This document shows positions 31,201 through 45,200 of a stretch of 64,000 nt of DNA, piece by piece (position 1 is the first letter of the stretch; each line of letters starts with the position of its first letter). The notes under the pieces are model-generated. The model had not been told where the DNA came from and searched no databases. It saw only the letters and a list, made by a program, of their open reading frames with translations. The stretch comes from Oncomelania hupensis. Taxonomy: Eukaryota; Mollusca; Gastropoda; Littorinimorpha; Pomatiopsidae. The DNA lies in NCBI GenBank assembly GCA_036898135.1, contig CM072512.1, positions 13,870,425 to 13,934,424 of the forward strand, given 5' to 3'. The translations under genes were made by a program, and so were the position numbers.

Positions 31201-34200
31201 CCGTCTCCCTCTCCCCTCTGTCACGAACTGGCTAGTTTTAACTCTGCTTATTACTATTTAGCCATGTGTAGTCTTTGTACCAGTAGAGAGTCAGTAGATT
31301 ACACAGCAGCAATTAAAGGCCACACACCGCGAGCCCGACCCACGCTGCGCAGTGAGTCAGCACTTGAGCTTTGAATTTGACCATTTAAACCAATCAGAGC
31401 AGGCTAAGCGGGTAGAGCAGTTTGACTGTGTCAGAGCCTAACACAGTTGGAATCAGTCGTGTGTGAGACGAGGTAGAGTCAACATCTCCACAGTTAGAGA
31501 AATCTCTTCACTCATAGACCAGGAAGCAGGACTTTAGAATCTTAGAGTTCTCTCAAGTCATCACGGGCCTGAACTTGTCAAACAGGTAAATGAACACACT
31601 TCTGTTTCATCGTGATATATTTGTATTATTGTTGAAATTATGTTTGTGGAATTTGATATGCATAAATGTGAATTATTAATCCGAATTGCCGTACCACGTG
31701 GAAGAGCCGACCACGAGCCGAAACACGACCGGTTGCGCCGCCATGTTGTATCCCGTGCGGAACCACTGTTGTTTAACTTATATGTATGTTTGCAGACCAG
31801 TGGCTGTACCACTGAATGTTTATATTATTATTAATTCTGTATGTGTATAGTTAGACACGATTGATATTTATGTATGTATAGAAATTTAGAGTGAGATTCC
31901 AGTGGACCCCGGAAGTAGCAGAATGTTCGTCGCTTATGTATAGAGATGTGGAGCTATCACTGAGGGCTACTTTGGCTTTCAGTGAGACGCTCTGCACAAA
32001 CCGATTATTCAGGGTTGTGCAGAATTTCGTCTCTTATATTACAGACGAGCAGGCGAGCTATCCCGAGCTATCCCGAGCTATCCTGTGCACCCCACTCCAC
32101 AGAAACGACTAGTTGGTTGAGGAGCCTCTAACGCACAAGTCGGAAAGAGCTACCTTGAAAAACACCCTGTCAGACCCCACAGCGTGGCAAGGGAACCCAA
32201 CTACACAACGACAAAGGTGTACCAGAAGCTACCTCACAGAAGGACTTCGACCGCACCATCAGAAAGTTAAGTGTAATCGACGAAGGTGCACTTAAACTCT
32301 TCAGAAACTGTAAAACGGACCACAGTAGTCCAACTCTTCAGAAACTGTAAAACGGACCACAGTAGTCCAAATCTACATGAAATATAATAGCAAGTGCCCG
32401 AGGAAGATATAACAGCTGCCTAGACTATCAGCGATCGAACTATTAGCAGTAACTGAGACTTTTTAAGTTAGATTAGTACTTAGAGAACCTTGTATAGAGT
32501 AGAAGAAATAAATGTGTGACTTTAACTGTTATCAAGTGGCTGGACTACATATGATTCATAGCCGTGGGAAAGCTAGTGTGACAGTAATCTCTTACCATTT
32601 TTCTATCTATCTCTGTACCCCAACCTTAACACAGAACGAGCTAAACAAATAAATTTATTAAAGTAATTCATAGGGTGACGTACTAGCAGTTCCCACCGAA
32701 TAAACGTGAGGGTCCATAATTCCATTGTGCAGAGCCCATAAACCCCACGTGACACTTTAATTGGCGAGCCTAGCCAGGATCTGTGATAATAGGAATTGGG
32801 TATAACCGGATCTAAGTACAATAAAATTAGATAACAGCAGTAGTAGAATAACTTAGAATAGTTGTAAGAAGGACTGATCAGTTTGGGTGCACTATTCTTT
32901 AGTTAAAAACTTGGTTGCTTCAAATATTTTTGTGTCTGTATGTTGCATTGTTCTTTTGCAGGTTTTGCTTAAGTAACTGTTGTATGCCATTTGACTCTTG
33001 TTTTATTCTATTATTGATTACGAATTTGATTGTCTTTGCATTGTTGTTATTGACTTGCAATATTGCTAGTGTTTTGGTATTCCACGTGATTCAGAGGTTG
33101 TTCATAGACACTTTTGACAATGTCGGACCCAGTAGCCTTGAGATTGCGCTTCAAGGAACTAGGAGAAGCTTTACACTTAGCAGGGGCAGACCTAATTGCG
33201 TATATAAATGCAGAGGTAGAGAAACAGGAAGCTAAGGCAGAGAGAGCAGCAGAAAGAGAGGCGAAGAAAATAGAAGCAGAACAGAGAAAGGCAGAATTAG
33301 AGGCAGAGAGAGAGGCAAAGAAATTAGCATTAGAAGCAGAGCAAAAGAAAGCAGAGTTAGAAGCAGCAAGAGAAACGAGGAAATTAGAGCTAGAGGCAGA
33401 AAGAGAACAGAAGAAGGCAGCATTAGCAGCAGAGAGAGAAGCAGAAAGTAGGAGATGGGAGTATGAGAGGGCAGAAAAGGAAAAAGACAGACAGCATGAG
33501 TTAGAGCTGAGAAGATTGGGATCAGGAGCTTCAAGTTCTTCCTCAACCCCTCCCCACTCAGATCAGCTAGAGGTAGCATCCAACCCTGTACAAGGAATGT
33601 CATTTCCACTGGGGACATTCAATGAGAGAGAGGAAGGTCTAGATCTCTATCTGACTAGGTTTGAGCGTCTAGCAACAGAGTACAAACTAGATCCCACTCA
33701 TTGGTCTTTTAAGCTTAGTCAAGGGCTTAGAGGAAAGGCTTATGACATCTACAGTAAGCTACCGACTGACAGAGTGACTGACTATCACAAAGTAAAAGAG
33801 GCACTCCTAACGGGATTCGAACTCACAGGAGAATGCTACCGGCAAAAGTTCCGCACCAATCGGAGAGTGAAAGGAGAGAGCTATGCGCAGTTCGCGGATC
33901 GGTTGTCCACAATGCTGGATAAGTGGATTAGCCAGTCAGCCACGGCTAAGACGTATGATGGACTGACAGAACGGTTAGTATGGGAACAGCTACGGGAAAC
34001 CATGACCCCCGAGCTGAGAACATTCTCAGTAGAGCAGGGCGCGGAAAGACTGGAAGATCTGGTCAAGGTCGCAGATAGGTACGTGGCCGCACACGGAGAA
34101 GCCAAGAGCTTCAGGCGAGACCTAAAGCCTAACGGGAAAGAGGCACAGAAACGAAGCCCTAACCGAGAAGAGCGCACCGCGAATAAGCCGAATAACCCCA

Positions 34201-37200
34201 GACCTGGGCAAAATAAAGGACCCAACACGGAATTCGGGAAAAGAGGTCCTGCAGAACAGAGACGGTATTGTTCGTTCTGCAACAGAAACAATCACTCCAC
34301 CGCAGAATGTTTCAAGTTGGCCGCACAACGTAGGGAAGAGCGCGAAAGCCGGCCAGCGCACAGGGTTCTAACTCAAAGCAGCGGTAACAAGCCACACACA
34401 CTCGGAGATCACCCATCGGTGACAGACACGGTCAAGGTCAACGGTAAAGAAGCGAACTGTCTGTATGACACAGGTCTATCATACGACGCGATAGTTAGCG
34501 AATCTCTTGTATCGCGCGCGGACTTGACGGACAAGACAGTCGACTTACAAGGAGCAGACTTGACGAAACCGACGACTACTTGCCCAATAGCATGGATCGA
34601 AGTAGAGAGTAGGTACATCACAGGACGAATCCAAGCAGCTGTTTTACAGAAACCCCTGTATGATCTAGTGCTAGGTTGTAGGTATGTGTTCTTAGGCACG
34701 CCCCCTAAAACTGTAGAGATAGCTGCAGTGCAAACCAGGGCCCAAGCTAAAACCCAACCACCCCAGCCCGAGTTCGCTCCGAATCCAGGACTCGAAGAGA
34801 TCAAAACAGCACAGAAAGAAGACACCTCGATAGCGAAGTGCTTCCAGAAGCTACCCAAGGCGCACACACCCCCGCACAAGGGAGACTTCTACATGGAAGA
34901 GGGAATTCTTCATCGACAAGGAGATGGAGATCACACCCAACTAGTACTACCAGCCACCCTTCGAGCCCAAGTACTAGAATTAGGCCACAGCATGCCACTC
35001 AGCGGACACATGGGAATTGGAGCCACAGTGCAGAGAATCAGCGCACACTACTATTGGCCAGGAATCACGGAGGATGTCAAGCGCTACGTGAAATCTTGCC
35101 ACCAATATCAACGATATTCCCCGCGACATCACACCGTACCAGTTACCTTAGGACCATCAGTAGTAGTCGGCGTGCCATTCCAGCAAGTCTCAGTAGACAT
35201 AGTAGGACCACTGCCCATGACCAAGAAGCGGAACAGATTTCTACTCACACTCGTCGACGCATGTACGATGTGGTGCGAAGCAGTCCCGTTGCCAGCGATC
35301 GACACCAAGAAGATTGCAGATGCACTCATCGCCATCTTTACCAGAGTCGGATTCCCGGACAGCATTAGAACGGACAACGGATCTCAGTTCACCGGCCGCC
35401 TGATGCAAGACGTGTTCGAGTTGATACAAGTTCATCACATTCGCACACCACCATATCACCCCGCCAGCAACGGACAAGTAGAAAGACTGAATGGAACCCT
35501 TCTCACCATACTCAGGAAAGTCGCCGACGACAATCCAGAAGCGTGGGACACCTACGTGAATGCGGCACTGTTCGCATACCGAGAAACGCCCCATGCAGCC
35601 ACAGGCTACACCCCGTCAACATTGCTATTCGGCAGACCTCTAGCCGGACCGCTAGAAGCCCTACGCAGAAGTTGGACGGAGGCCAAGATAGACGACACAC
35701 CAAGAGGTGCCACCAAGTACGTCGCAGACCTGCAGGAAACCCTCAAAGCAACGTGGAAGAAAGCTGGTGAAGCACTGAAGAAGGCAAGAGCCCGTCAGGC
35801 GAAGTACTACAACCGCCACGCGAAGGACAGAGAACTGCAAGTCGGCGATCAAGTGCTACTCTTACTTCCAAGTGGAACCAACAAGCTGGACATCGCTTGG
35901 AGAGGACCGTACCGGGTGACTGCCAAGAAATCCAAGACAGTCTACCAAGTAGAGGTGAACGGGAGAGCCCGATACCACCACATCAATCTCCTCAAGAAAT
36001 ATACGGACCGACCAGCGACCCCCAGCACTCACAACTTGTTAGCCATCGCCATCGCGGAAGAAGGAGAAAGCATGGAGACCAATGCAGTAGAGTACCCCCT
36101 GCACTCCAAAGAAACCTACAAAGACGTGATACTCAACGGAGACCTAGCCGCTAAACAGCAACAGCAAGTACTACAGGTCATTCGACAACATCAGACTGTG
36201 CTCACAGACCGACCAGGGAGGACAGACCTCGTCGAAGTAACCTTAACGGTGACCGACCCAACACCCGTCCGCCAGAAGCTCTACCCGATGCCACTGTCTC
36301 AGCAGCGAGCCATCAAGGAAGAGATAGACACCTTACTGGCAGCCGGAATCATCTCAGAGTCTACTTCACCCTACAGCGCAGGCACGGTATTGTTGCGAAA
36401 ACCCAACGGAGAGCATCGACTGTGCATCGACTTCAGACTGTTGAATGCCGTAACGCAGTTCCAGCCAGAGCCACTCCCGGACCAGACAGACCTATTTGCC
36501 AAGCTACAGCGAGCGAAGTACTTCTCACGCATCGACCTCAGCAAAGGATACTACCAGATACCAGTGCAACCGCGAGTCCGAAAGTACCTAGCGTTTAGCA
36601 CTATGGAAGGACACTTCGAATTCAACGTGCTTCCATTCGGACTCCACAACGCACCCAGCATCTTCAGCGCCATGATGCGAAAACTCCTGGCACCCCTGAG
36701 CAGCGAGCACCTACATTCGTTTATGGACGACATCCTCATCGCTACGCCTACGTGGGAGGAACATGTCACGCTCCTACAACAACTACTCGCCCGCCTCAGA
36801 GACACGGGATTGACGGCAAGACCCACCAAATGTCAGATTGGATTCACAGAACTAGAATTTCTGGGACACACCATCAGTCAAGGAAGCCTGCGACCGGTAG
36901 AAAAGACAGTGAAACGCCTACTCGACGCTCCTAGGCCCAAGACCAAGAAGGAGGTGCAGTCGTTTCTAGGACTCTGCGGCTTCTACCAGAAGTTCATCCC
37001 CAACTACAACAGCATCGCCGTACCACTGACAAATGGAACCCGGAAAATCGCCCCGGACAAAGTAGTATGGACAGCCGAATGCGAGACAGCATTCCAAACC
37101 CTCAAGGACAGAATGACATCGGCGCCAGTACTCCACCTACCCGATTTGACTCAGCCATTCGTTCTTCGCACCGACGCAAGCGACTTAGGCCTCGGAGCAG

Positions 37201-40200
37201 TACTGCTACAGCGCGACCCCAAGAATGCAGAGACGCTATTCCCTGTCGCCTACGCCAGCAGGAAATTGAGACCCGCCGAGACCCACTACGCCACGTCGGA
37301 GAAAGAATGTATTGGACTAGTCTGGGCCATACAGAAATTCCAACTCTACCTGTATGGGACCCACTTCACAGTTCAGGTGGACCACCAACCACTATCGTTC
37401 CTGGCAGCCTCCAAGTCTTTGAACTCTCGCCTGATGAGATGGGCACTCACCCTTCAGGCGTACTCATTCCAAATCGAGTACATCCCCGGCAAAGAGAACC
37501 ACGGAGCCGACTACCTCAGTCGCCATCTCGTGGAGGACACAGCAGCTGTCGCCCACCCATCACAACTAAGGGCCACAGCACCAGAATTCGTCCCCGTCCA
37601 GTAAAACCCTGTCACTAGTGTCCATAGCTACCTGGCACAGCATTGCAGCTCAGGTAGAGCAACTTAATTAGTTTGTAAATAGGACCCTAGGATAGTGCAG
37701 TGTTAAACTAGGCTCTGTAGTAGAAAAAGGTCGAATCCAGTTGTCATCGCCTTTTTTCAGTTGAGGGAGCCTGTCACGAACTGGCTAGTTTTAACTCTGC
37801 TTATTACTATTTAGCCATGTGTAGTCTTTGTACCAGTAGAGAGTCAGTAGATTACACAGCAGCAATTAAAGGCCACACACCGCGAGCCCGACCCACGCTG
37901 CGCAGTGAGTCAGCACTTGAGCTTTGAATTTGACCATTTAAACCAATCAGAGCAGGCTAAGCGGGTAGAGCAGTTTGACTGTGTCAGAGCCTAACACAGT
38001 TGGAATCAGTCGTGTGTGAGACGAGGTAGAGTCAACATCTCCACAGTTAGAGAAATCTCTTCACTCATAGACCAGGAAGCAGGACTTTAGAATCTTAGAG
38101 TTCTCTCAAGTCATCACGGGCCTGAACTTGTCAAACAGGTAAATGAACACACTTCTGTTTCATCGTGATATATTTGTATTATTGTTGAAATTATGTTTGT
38201 GGAATTTGCTATGCATAAATGTGAATTATTAATCCGAATTGCCGTACCACGTGGAAGAGCCGACCACGAGCCGAAACACGACCGGTTGCGCCGCCATGTT
38301 GTATCCCGTGCGGAACCACTGTTGTTTAACTTATATGTATGTTTGCAGACCAGTGGCTGTACCACTGAATGTTTATATTATTATTAATTCTGTATGTGTA
38401 TAGTTAGACACGATTGATATTTATGTATGTATAGGAATTTAGAGTGAGATTCCCGTGGACCCCGGAAGTAGCAGAATGTTCGTCGCTTATGTATAGAGAT
38501 GTGGAGCTATCACTGAGGGCTACTTTGGCTTTCAGTGAGACGCTCTGCACAAACCGATTATTCAGGGTTGTGCAGAATTTCGTCTCTTATATTACAGACG
38601 AGCAGGCGAGCTATCCCGAGCTATCCCGAGCTATCCTGTGCACCCCACTCCACAGAAACGACTAGTTGGTTGAGGAGCCTCTAACGCACAAGTCGGAAAG
38701 AGCTACCTTGAAAAACACCCTGTCAGACCCCACAGCGTGGCAAGGGAACCCAACTACACAACGACAAAGGTGTACCAGAAGCTACCTCACAGAAGGACTT
38801 CGACCGCACCATCAGAAAGTTAAGTGTAATCGACGAAGGTGCACTTAAACTCTTCAGAAACTGTAAAACGGACCACAGTAGTCCAACTCTTCAGAAACTG
38901 TAAAACGGACCACAGTAGTCCAAATCTACATGAAATATAATAGCAAGTGCCCGAGGAAGATATAACAGCTGCCTAGACTATCAGCGATCGAACTATTAGC
39001 AGTAACTGAGACTTTTTAAGTTAGATTAGTACTTAGAGAACCTTGTATAGAGTAGAAGAAATAAATGTGTGACTTTAACTGTTATCAAGTGGCTGGACTA
39101 CATATGATTCATAGCCGTGGGAAAGCTAGTGTGACAGTAATCTCTTACCATTTTTCTATCTATCTCTGTACCCCAACCTTAACACAGAACGAGCTAAACA
39201 AATAAATTTATTAAAGTAATTCATAGGGTGACGTACTAGCAGTTCCCACCGAATAAACGTGAGGGTCCATAATTCCATTGTGCAGAGCCCATAAACCCCA
39301 CGTGACACCCTCTGTGAAATGGGCCCACGGAGGTTCATATGATGACGTGGTTGACCGAATCAAATAAATTGGCCGTTATCGCTTCGTTTGTCTTGTCTGT
39401 CTGGCCAATGGACCCAAAGTCGAAATTTAAAAAATAAATAAACAAATAAATAAATAAATGTAACAAAAATTATCTTATCGCCAGGCTATTCCCACTCGCA
39501 CCCTTTTTTCCCCCATCTATGTCTCTTTAATAACAACCACCATCCCACCGACAGCTCACACCATCGCTATACTGTACCCACATTACACACACTATCTCTC
39601 TCCCTCTCTCTCTTTCTCTCTGTAAAATTAAGACCTGCACTGTCACTCATAGCAAACAAATAACGCGTTACAAAGGTGTGGACACAAAAATGACTTCGTT
39701 ATACAAATAAATCAAGACGGCAAGCCATCGGAATGTATTTCCAAGACACTGGCACACATGTTTAAAAGTGTGGATTTTCTTGGCAGCGCTGTGACTCGGC
39801 TTTACCCCTATCCTATCCTATCCTATCCTATCCTATCCCATAACTCGGAGGTCGTAGGGGCACCACAGATGATCGTTTAACCAAACGAAGATAAAGGAAA
39901 ACATACAATGATAGACCACTATCTAAAATATACGCAAGCGCAGAATTGTCAAAATCGACTGAACCAATGTTTAGATACAAACTGGTGAAGTGCAATGACC
40001 TTAACTTCTGAGAAAGTATTAATACGAATGGTCTCAAAATGTTGCTGAAGGATGGCCCAGGGCTTGAAAATCCGTAAACCAAAACTTCTTTTTAAAAAAT
40101 CACTTCATCCGTTTTTTGAGGCATCGACCAAAACACGTGTTTAGCAACAAAGTGACTCACGTGACCTTGGCCTTTGCCGTAGACAATTATAATTATATGA

Positions 40201-40366
40201 TGGCAGGTTATTAACCTAGGAAATGTTCCTATGAAGCGCTGGTCAAAATACGTTCAATGGGTCTTGAGATATGGCTTCCAAAGAACTGACCGACCGACAG
40301 ACAGACATTTGGCTCGTTCTGATCCCCCAAGCCCAATCCGTATAGTTCAAAGTATTTCAAGAAAAG

Positions 40367-40440
<74 letters not shown>

Positions 40441-41588
40441 AACTACGACGACGACGACGACTACTACTACTACTACAACTACAACTATAACTATAACTAC
40501 TACTACTACGACTACGACGACGACTACGACGACGACGACGACGACGACGACGAAATCGTGGCTGTGTACGTTTAAATGCCAAAGGAAAGGAAACGCGTCA
40601 TTGCGAACGTTGTGAAAATTGAGTTAAACAGAGGGCACATCACATGCACTGTTGTACCAGCATGGGCTTTCTGTCAAAACACGCTCAATGCATTGGAACA
40701 TGCACACTTATAGAAATGTCTATCTAGTGATGCATTGAGAGGGAACCACTGAACTAGTCATATTGGTATTATTTGAAATTGTAGAGAGTTATATGATTAT
40801 ATCTTCCCCTGCATTCAGACGGAATAATTGAACTGCAATGACTTCGCAACGACGACAACGACGATGACGGTGATGATGGATGCTTCAAGAAAATAGACTG
40901 ATTGGGTATTCATAAATTTTTTAAATAATAAAAAATCGGTTATGGGTACAAACATCATCATCATCCTCATCCTCATCCTCATCATCATCATCATCATCAT
41001 CATCACCACACCCATTGCACCAAGGTACCAGCGCACTCAAGATGCACCTCTAATCTTCGCTGCGTAGCGTGAACAGGATATATCGTAATATCGCCAAAAT
41101 ACGCTTTCTACCCGCTTCAAGCGCTATAGTGACGGAAAAAGCGCAATTTCACTGTAAATATATACAGAATGTTGCTCTACAACATTCCGCTCTTTCCGTC
41201 TCAAAAATCCAATTGCCTTGTTGGATTCTTAAATTGCATGAAACCAAGTGAGAACACTATCCGGCGTCAACAAACGGTTCAAAAACATTCTCAAAACGGT
41301 TCGTAAAAGACAGTTGACCTAGAAACTAATACAGTTTGACCTAATTCGTCCCCTAGAGGAGACGAAACTTACATTTTTCTATTTTCATGAGTTCACTGCA
41401 GTCAAATTGCGCTTATTCCGTGATTTCGCAAGTAGCCCCGTTCGCTCATAGCGGACTCAAGTTATTATCTTGGCGATATTACGATATATCCTGTTCACGC
41501 TACTCAGCGGTACTTTCAACTGTATCTTGAAAGCGCTGGTAGCCATGCGCATTACCTCATCATCATCATCATCATCATCATCACCATC

Positions 41589-41641
<53 letters not shown>

Positions 41642-41668
41642 CACCACCACCACCACCACCATCATCAC

Positions 41669-41727
<59 letters not shown>

Positions 41728-42142
41728 CAACCACAATCAACATCATAATCGTCACCATCGTCTTCTTCTTCTTCCACTTCCCTCTCCTCCTCCCCACGAT
41801 TGTGACCGTCTTCTACAACCTTTGTCTCCTCCATTTCGTTGAGCCTGGGGTGGCGTGGCAGTGCAGTGGATAATGAGCTGGTTTCCTATACCGAACGTTG
41901 AAGGGCTCGAACCCCGCGTGGGCCGAACTTACGTGATTTAGTTACGATACTATTTTTCAGGACACCGAGGGTTTTCTCCGGGTACTTCGGTTTCCTCCCT
42001 CTCTTCAATACATTTATTGGATGCAGTCAATTTGAAACTTTGAAATATCAAAATTGATTTCTATTCCGACTTCTGTAAAAGCGGTTTCTTCAGATCGCCG
42101 AGCTTTGAGTTCGGTTTGAAGGAAAAGCGCATGATAGCATCC

Positions 42143-42205
<63 letters not shown>

Positions 42206-45200
42206 GTTATTATTATAATTATTATTATTAGTATTATTATTATTAGTATTATTATTATTGTTATTATTATTATTATTGTTATTATTATTATTATAATTAT
42301 AATTATAATTATAATTATTATTATTATTATTATTATTAACTATTAACCCATTCAGCGTTGCTGAGACTAGACGAGGCCTTTGCTTTCTCTCAGATGGTCT
42401 CATCTCGTCTCAGCCACGCTGTATGCTTTGAATCGATTCATTTATTAAAAAAAGAAAAAAAAAAGAAGATATATACGTGTTGCCGTACACTAGTTTTTCT
42501 CCTCTCTCTCCCTCTCCCCCTTCTTTTCTCTCTTTCCAGGTGACATTTCCTGTTTGGAAATCAAAGAAAGGGAGCGAGTGGGTGGGTCAACAAAGCCGTT
42601 TCAAGTTCCATAGCTAGAATAGCAACTCTCACCTTTCTAAGCCAATGTTACACTCACGTAGGCTAAAAGATATATTCCGCAGAATCGATATTCTTTCTGC
42701 ACGTCTGTATGTCTGTCTTTATGTGTCTCCCTTCTGTGGAAGGTCCAGCTTCGTGGTTGAATGATTTAATGTTGAGGTCTGCCTATGTCTGTCCCCACTG
42801 TCGCTGTCTTCCTCATTTGCTCTTTCCCATTCCTGATCTGTCCTATCACTCTGCTATACTATCTTCTTCTTCGCTAGATCAATGACCTACCTTTTTTCTT
42901 GAAAACTCTTCCTGGACAAGACTCCTTGTTTGTGTATGAGGTCTGTTGGATCAGCTTGGGAGTGTTGGACGCTTTCTGCCGGGTGGTCACTAGGGCTTCC
43001 TGTGATGTTATTATTTAGCAATATAGGCATTTTATATGTATGTGTTTTGTTGATGATTTATAATGATGTTTGTATTCTATTTTGTTTTTGTAACCGGGGG
43101 TTCGAGTAGTTGGGGTAAAGCCTCAGCCGTCCCCTGCGTGGGATGTCTTTATTGTAAAGTGACTGGCCGGTGGAGGGCATTCAATTTTCCCACTAGGGTT
43201 GTTTCAGCAGATCTTTTATGCGGATCGGGGGTTGTCCGGTCCTGATTTGGCTCGGAAGAGTCCGCTGGACCTAAAGCAACAATCAATCAATCAATCAAGC
43301 CTATGTCTGTCGCCCTTCCCTCCTCTGTGGAAGACCCAGTGTCTTGGTTGAATGATTTAAAACCGACACTAAGTCAGTCTGTCTGTCTCTGTCTCCCTCG
43401 ATTCTGTCAAAGGCCCAGGTGTTTGGTTGAATCATTGACAAATATGAAGCCTCTATGTCTGTGTATATATATCTGTCTCCCTCCTACCTTCTGTAGAAAG
43501 CTCTTTTTTAAAATTTGAGTTAAATAATAATAATAAATAATAATAACTAGCATTTATAAAGCGCCTACCCTAAGGATCTAAGCGCTATACACGCACACTT
43601 TCTTACGCAAACACATATACGCCTTATACATGTACTATAATTATAAGACAAGTTACTCTTTCACGCGTACATACTACTGCTGTGTAAATCAATATGACAA
43701 AAACATACTAAATTACTACTTAACCCCCCACTCCTCCAAACCCCTTTTACAACTACAGATACTGCTGAAAGACTTTTGAGAAAAGATACGTTTTAAGGTT
43801 GGATTTGAACGATTCGCAGGAGGTAGAATGTCTAACATAAAAGGGGAGAGAATTCCAAACGATTGAATACTTACATGAATTCTACAATGTCGCATACAAG
43901 TTTCGCTAGCCTTCTCCAGGAAGAGTCGCTTGGACAAAACAATCAGCTCCGCCCCGTTGCTGACCAAACACATGCTGGGTTGATCTGGATACATGACCTG
44001 ACTCATGCCCTGAAACACAGCCCAGATATTCGTCATTGCGTGCATCCCATTAAGAACATAACATATGATTATCTTGGTGGTTGTGGTGGTGAGGGTGGTT
44101 TCAATAGCTTTTAATTTAATATAAATGTATTTAAGTTCACAATGCAAAAGTTAGAAAACAAACTGACGTAATAACCTGAGAGAGGAGTACAGCTGCACCG
44201 ATAAAACAAAACACCAAGTAGCACAATAAAATTCGTAAAGCCATTAAGCCAACGGGCACATCGCGATAAGAACTTAAGAACTTTACGTGTTCGAGGAAAT
44301 TAGGTTGTTCTCGCAAAAGTGAACATAACCCCCCCGCCCCCCCCCCCCCCCAAAAAAAAAAAAATCACTGATTGTCTTCAGTAATATTAATTTGCTACCT
44401 TAGTTGTTTTTTTTAAAAGTATTTTAAATGTTAGCGCAATTATTCGAACATAAACAAGATGGCAAGCCATTCAAACGTATTTCTAGATACACACACAGCT
44501 GAAAATCAGCGTTTTAAAGCGTTTATTTTCGTAGGCTTGTTCGGTCTTTGTTTCATCCAAGAAGAAGCACAATTTAAATAGGGAACGATTGACGAATCGA
44601 TATGTGAGTTATCTGCAAACTAAAAAAAATTATGAAAAAATCTATTTGGACAATGTTGGGAAGTCAAAACTTACGAAGTATTGTCCTCTTTCCAGCACTT
44701 TCACCAGGACAAACATGGGATTGAGGTCCACAGGACTGTACCGGAAGTCACGTGCTCCTTTGTAATCCAGCTGGTCCGCCATGGTCTTCCGGCCCACCCG
44801 CTCTCGGAATCGGCGCTGGTAGTCTGCAAGCACAATGTAATGGAAAATGTATTATTGAAACTCTTTTGATACTTAAGGATAATAGTAAAGAGATCCTGAT
44901 TGCTGGATAATAAATAACATGCTGGAGGGCATCCACTTTTAGTTGTACTGACTAAGTGCTGTGCGACAGCTATTTATTCGCTGGGAAAAACAGCCTCAGA
45001 TTCACCACAATGTTTTCTTCCCTCTCCTTGGAGCACTACCCCAAATCCAATACAAAATGACCGCTGAGTGTCGGTCAAAATGGAGATAAACGAGCTAACT
45101 AACGCTTCACATGGAACGGTTTGTGCATTCCAATACATATCATCTTTCTCTCTGCTCTATGTGACCTTGATTAACTGAACTATGTCACTGTGAGCGTTGT

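Larger units (their letters stand above)
31214..39312 (+). mobile_element. Full-length Gmr1-like Ty3/Gypsy LTR retrotransposon with TSD
   Basis: The element 31,219-39,307 (8,089 bp) is flanked by CCCTC (31,214-31,218 and 39,308-39,312). It has two 1,536-bp LTRs starting TGTCAC and ending GTGACA, a primer binding site 7 bp after the 5' LTR, one uninterrupted gag-pol frame, a purine-rich stretch before the 3' LTR, and no env-like ORF. By eye the LTRs differ at three positions only (31,656, 31,882 and 31,901 against 38,209, 38,435 and 38,454). It lies in the last intron of the CNB gene, in the opposite orientation. Confidence 0.95.

Noticed and set aside
31561..32295. Small ORFs inside the LTR, repeated in both LTRs
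   Set aside because: They are identical because the LTRs are identical; no protein signature.
33232..36829. Numerous ORFs antisense or out of frame to gag-pol
   Set aside because: Shadows of the retrotransposon frame; none has independent motifs.
37605..37771. Envelope-like third ORF of the Gypsy element
   Set aside because: Only 167 bp separate the pol stop from the 3' LTR; no room for env.
40231..40575. CRISPR-like or satellite array
   Set aside because: A trinucleotide run without spacers; no CRISPR arrays are expected or seen in this eukaryotic DNA.
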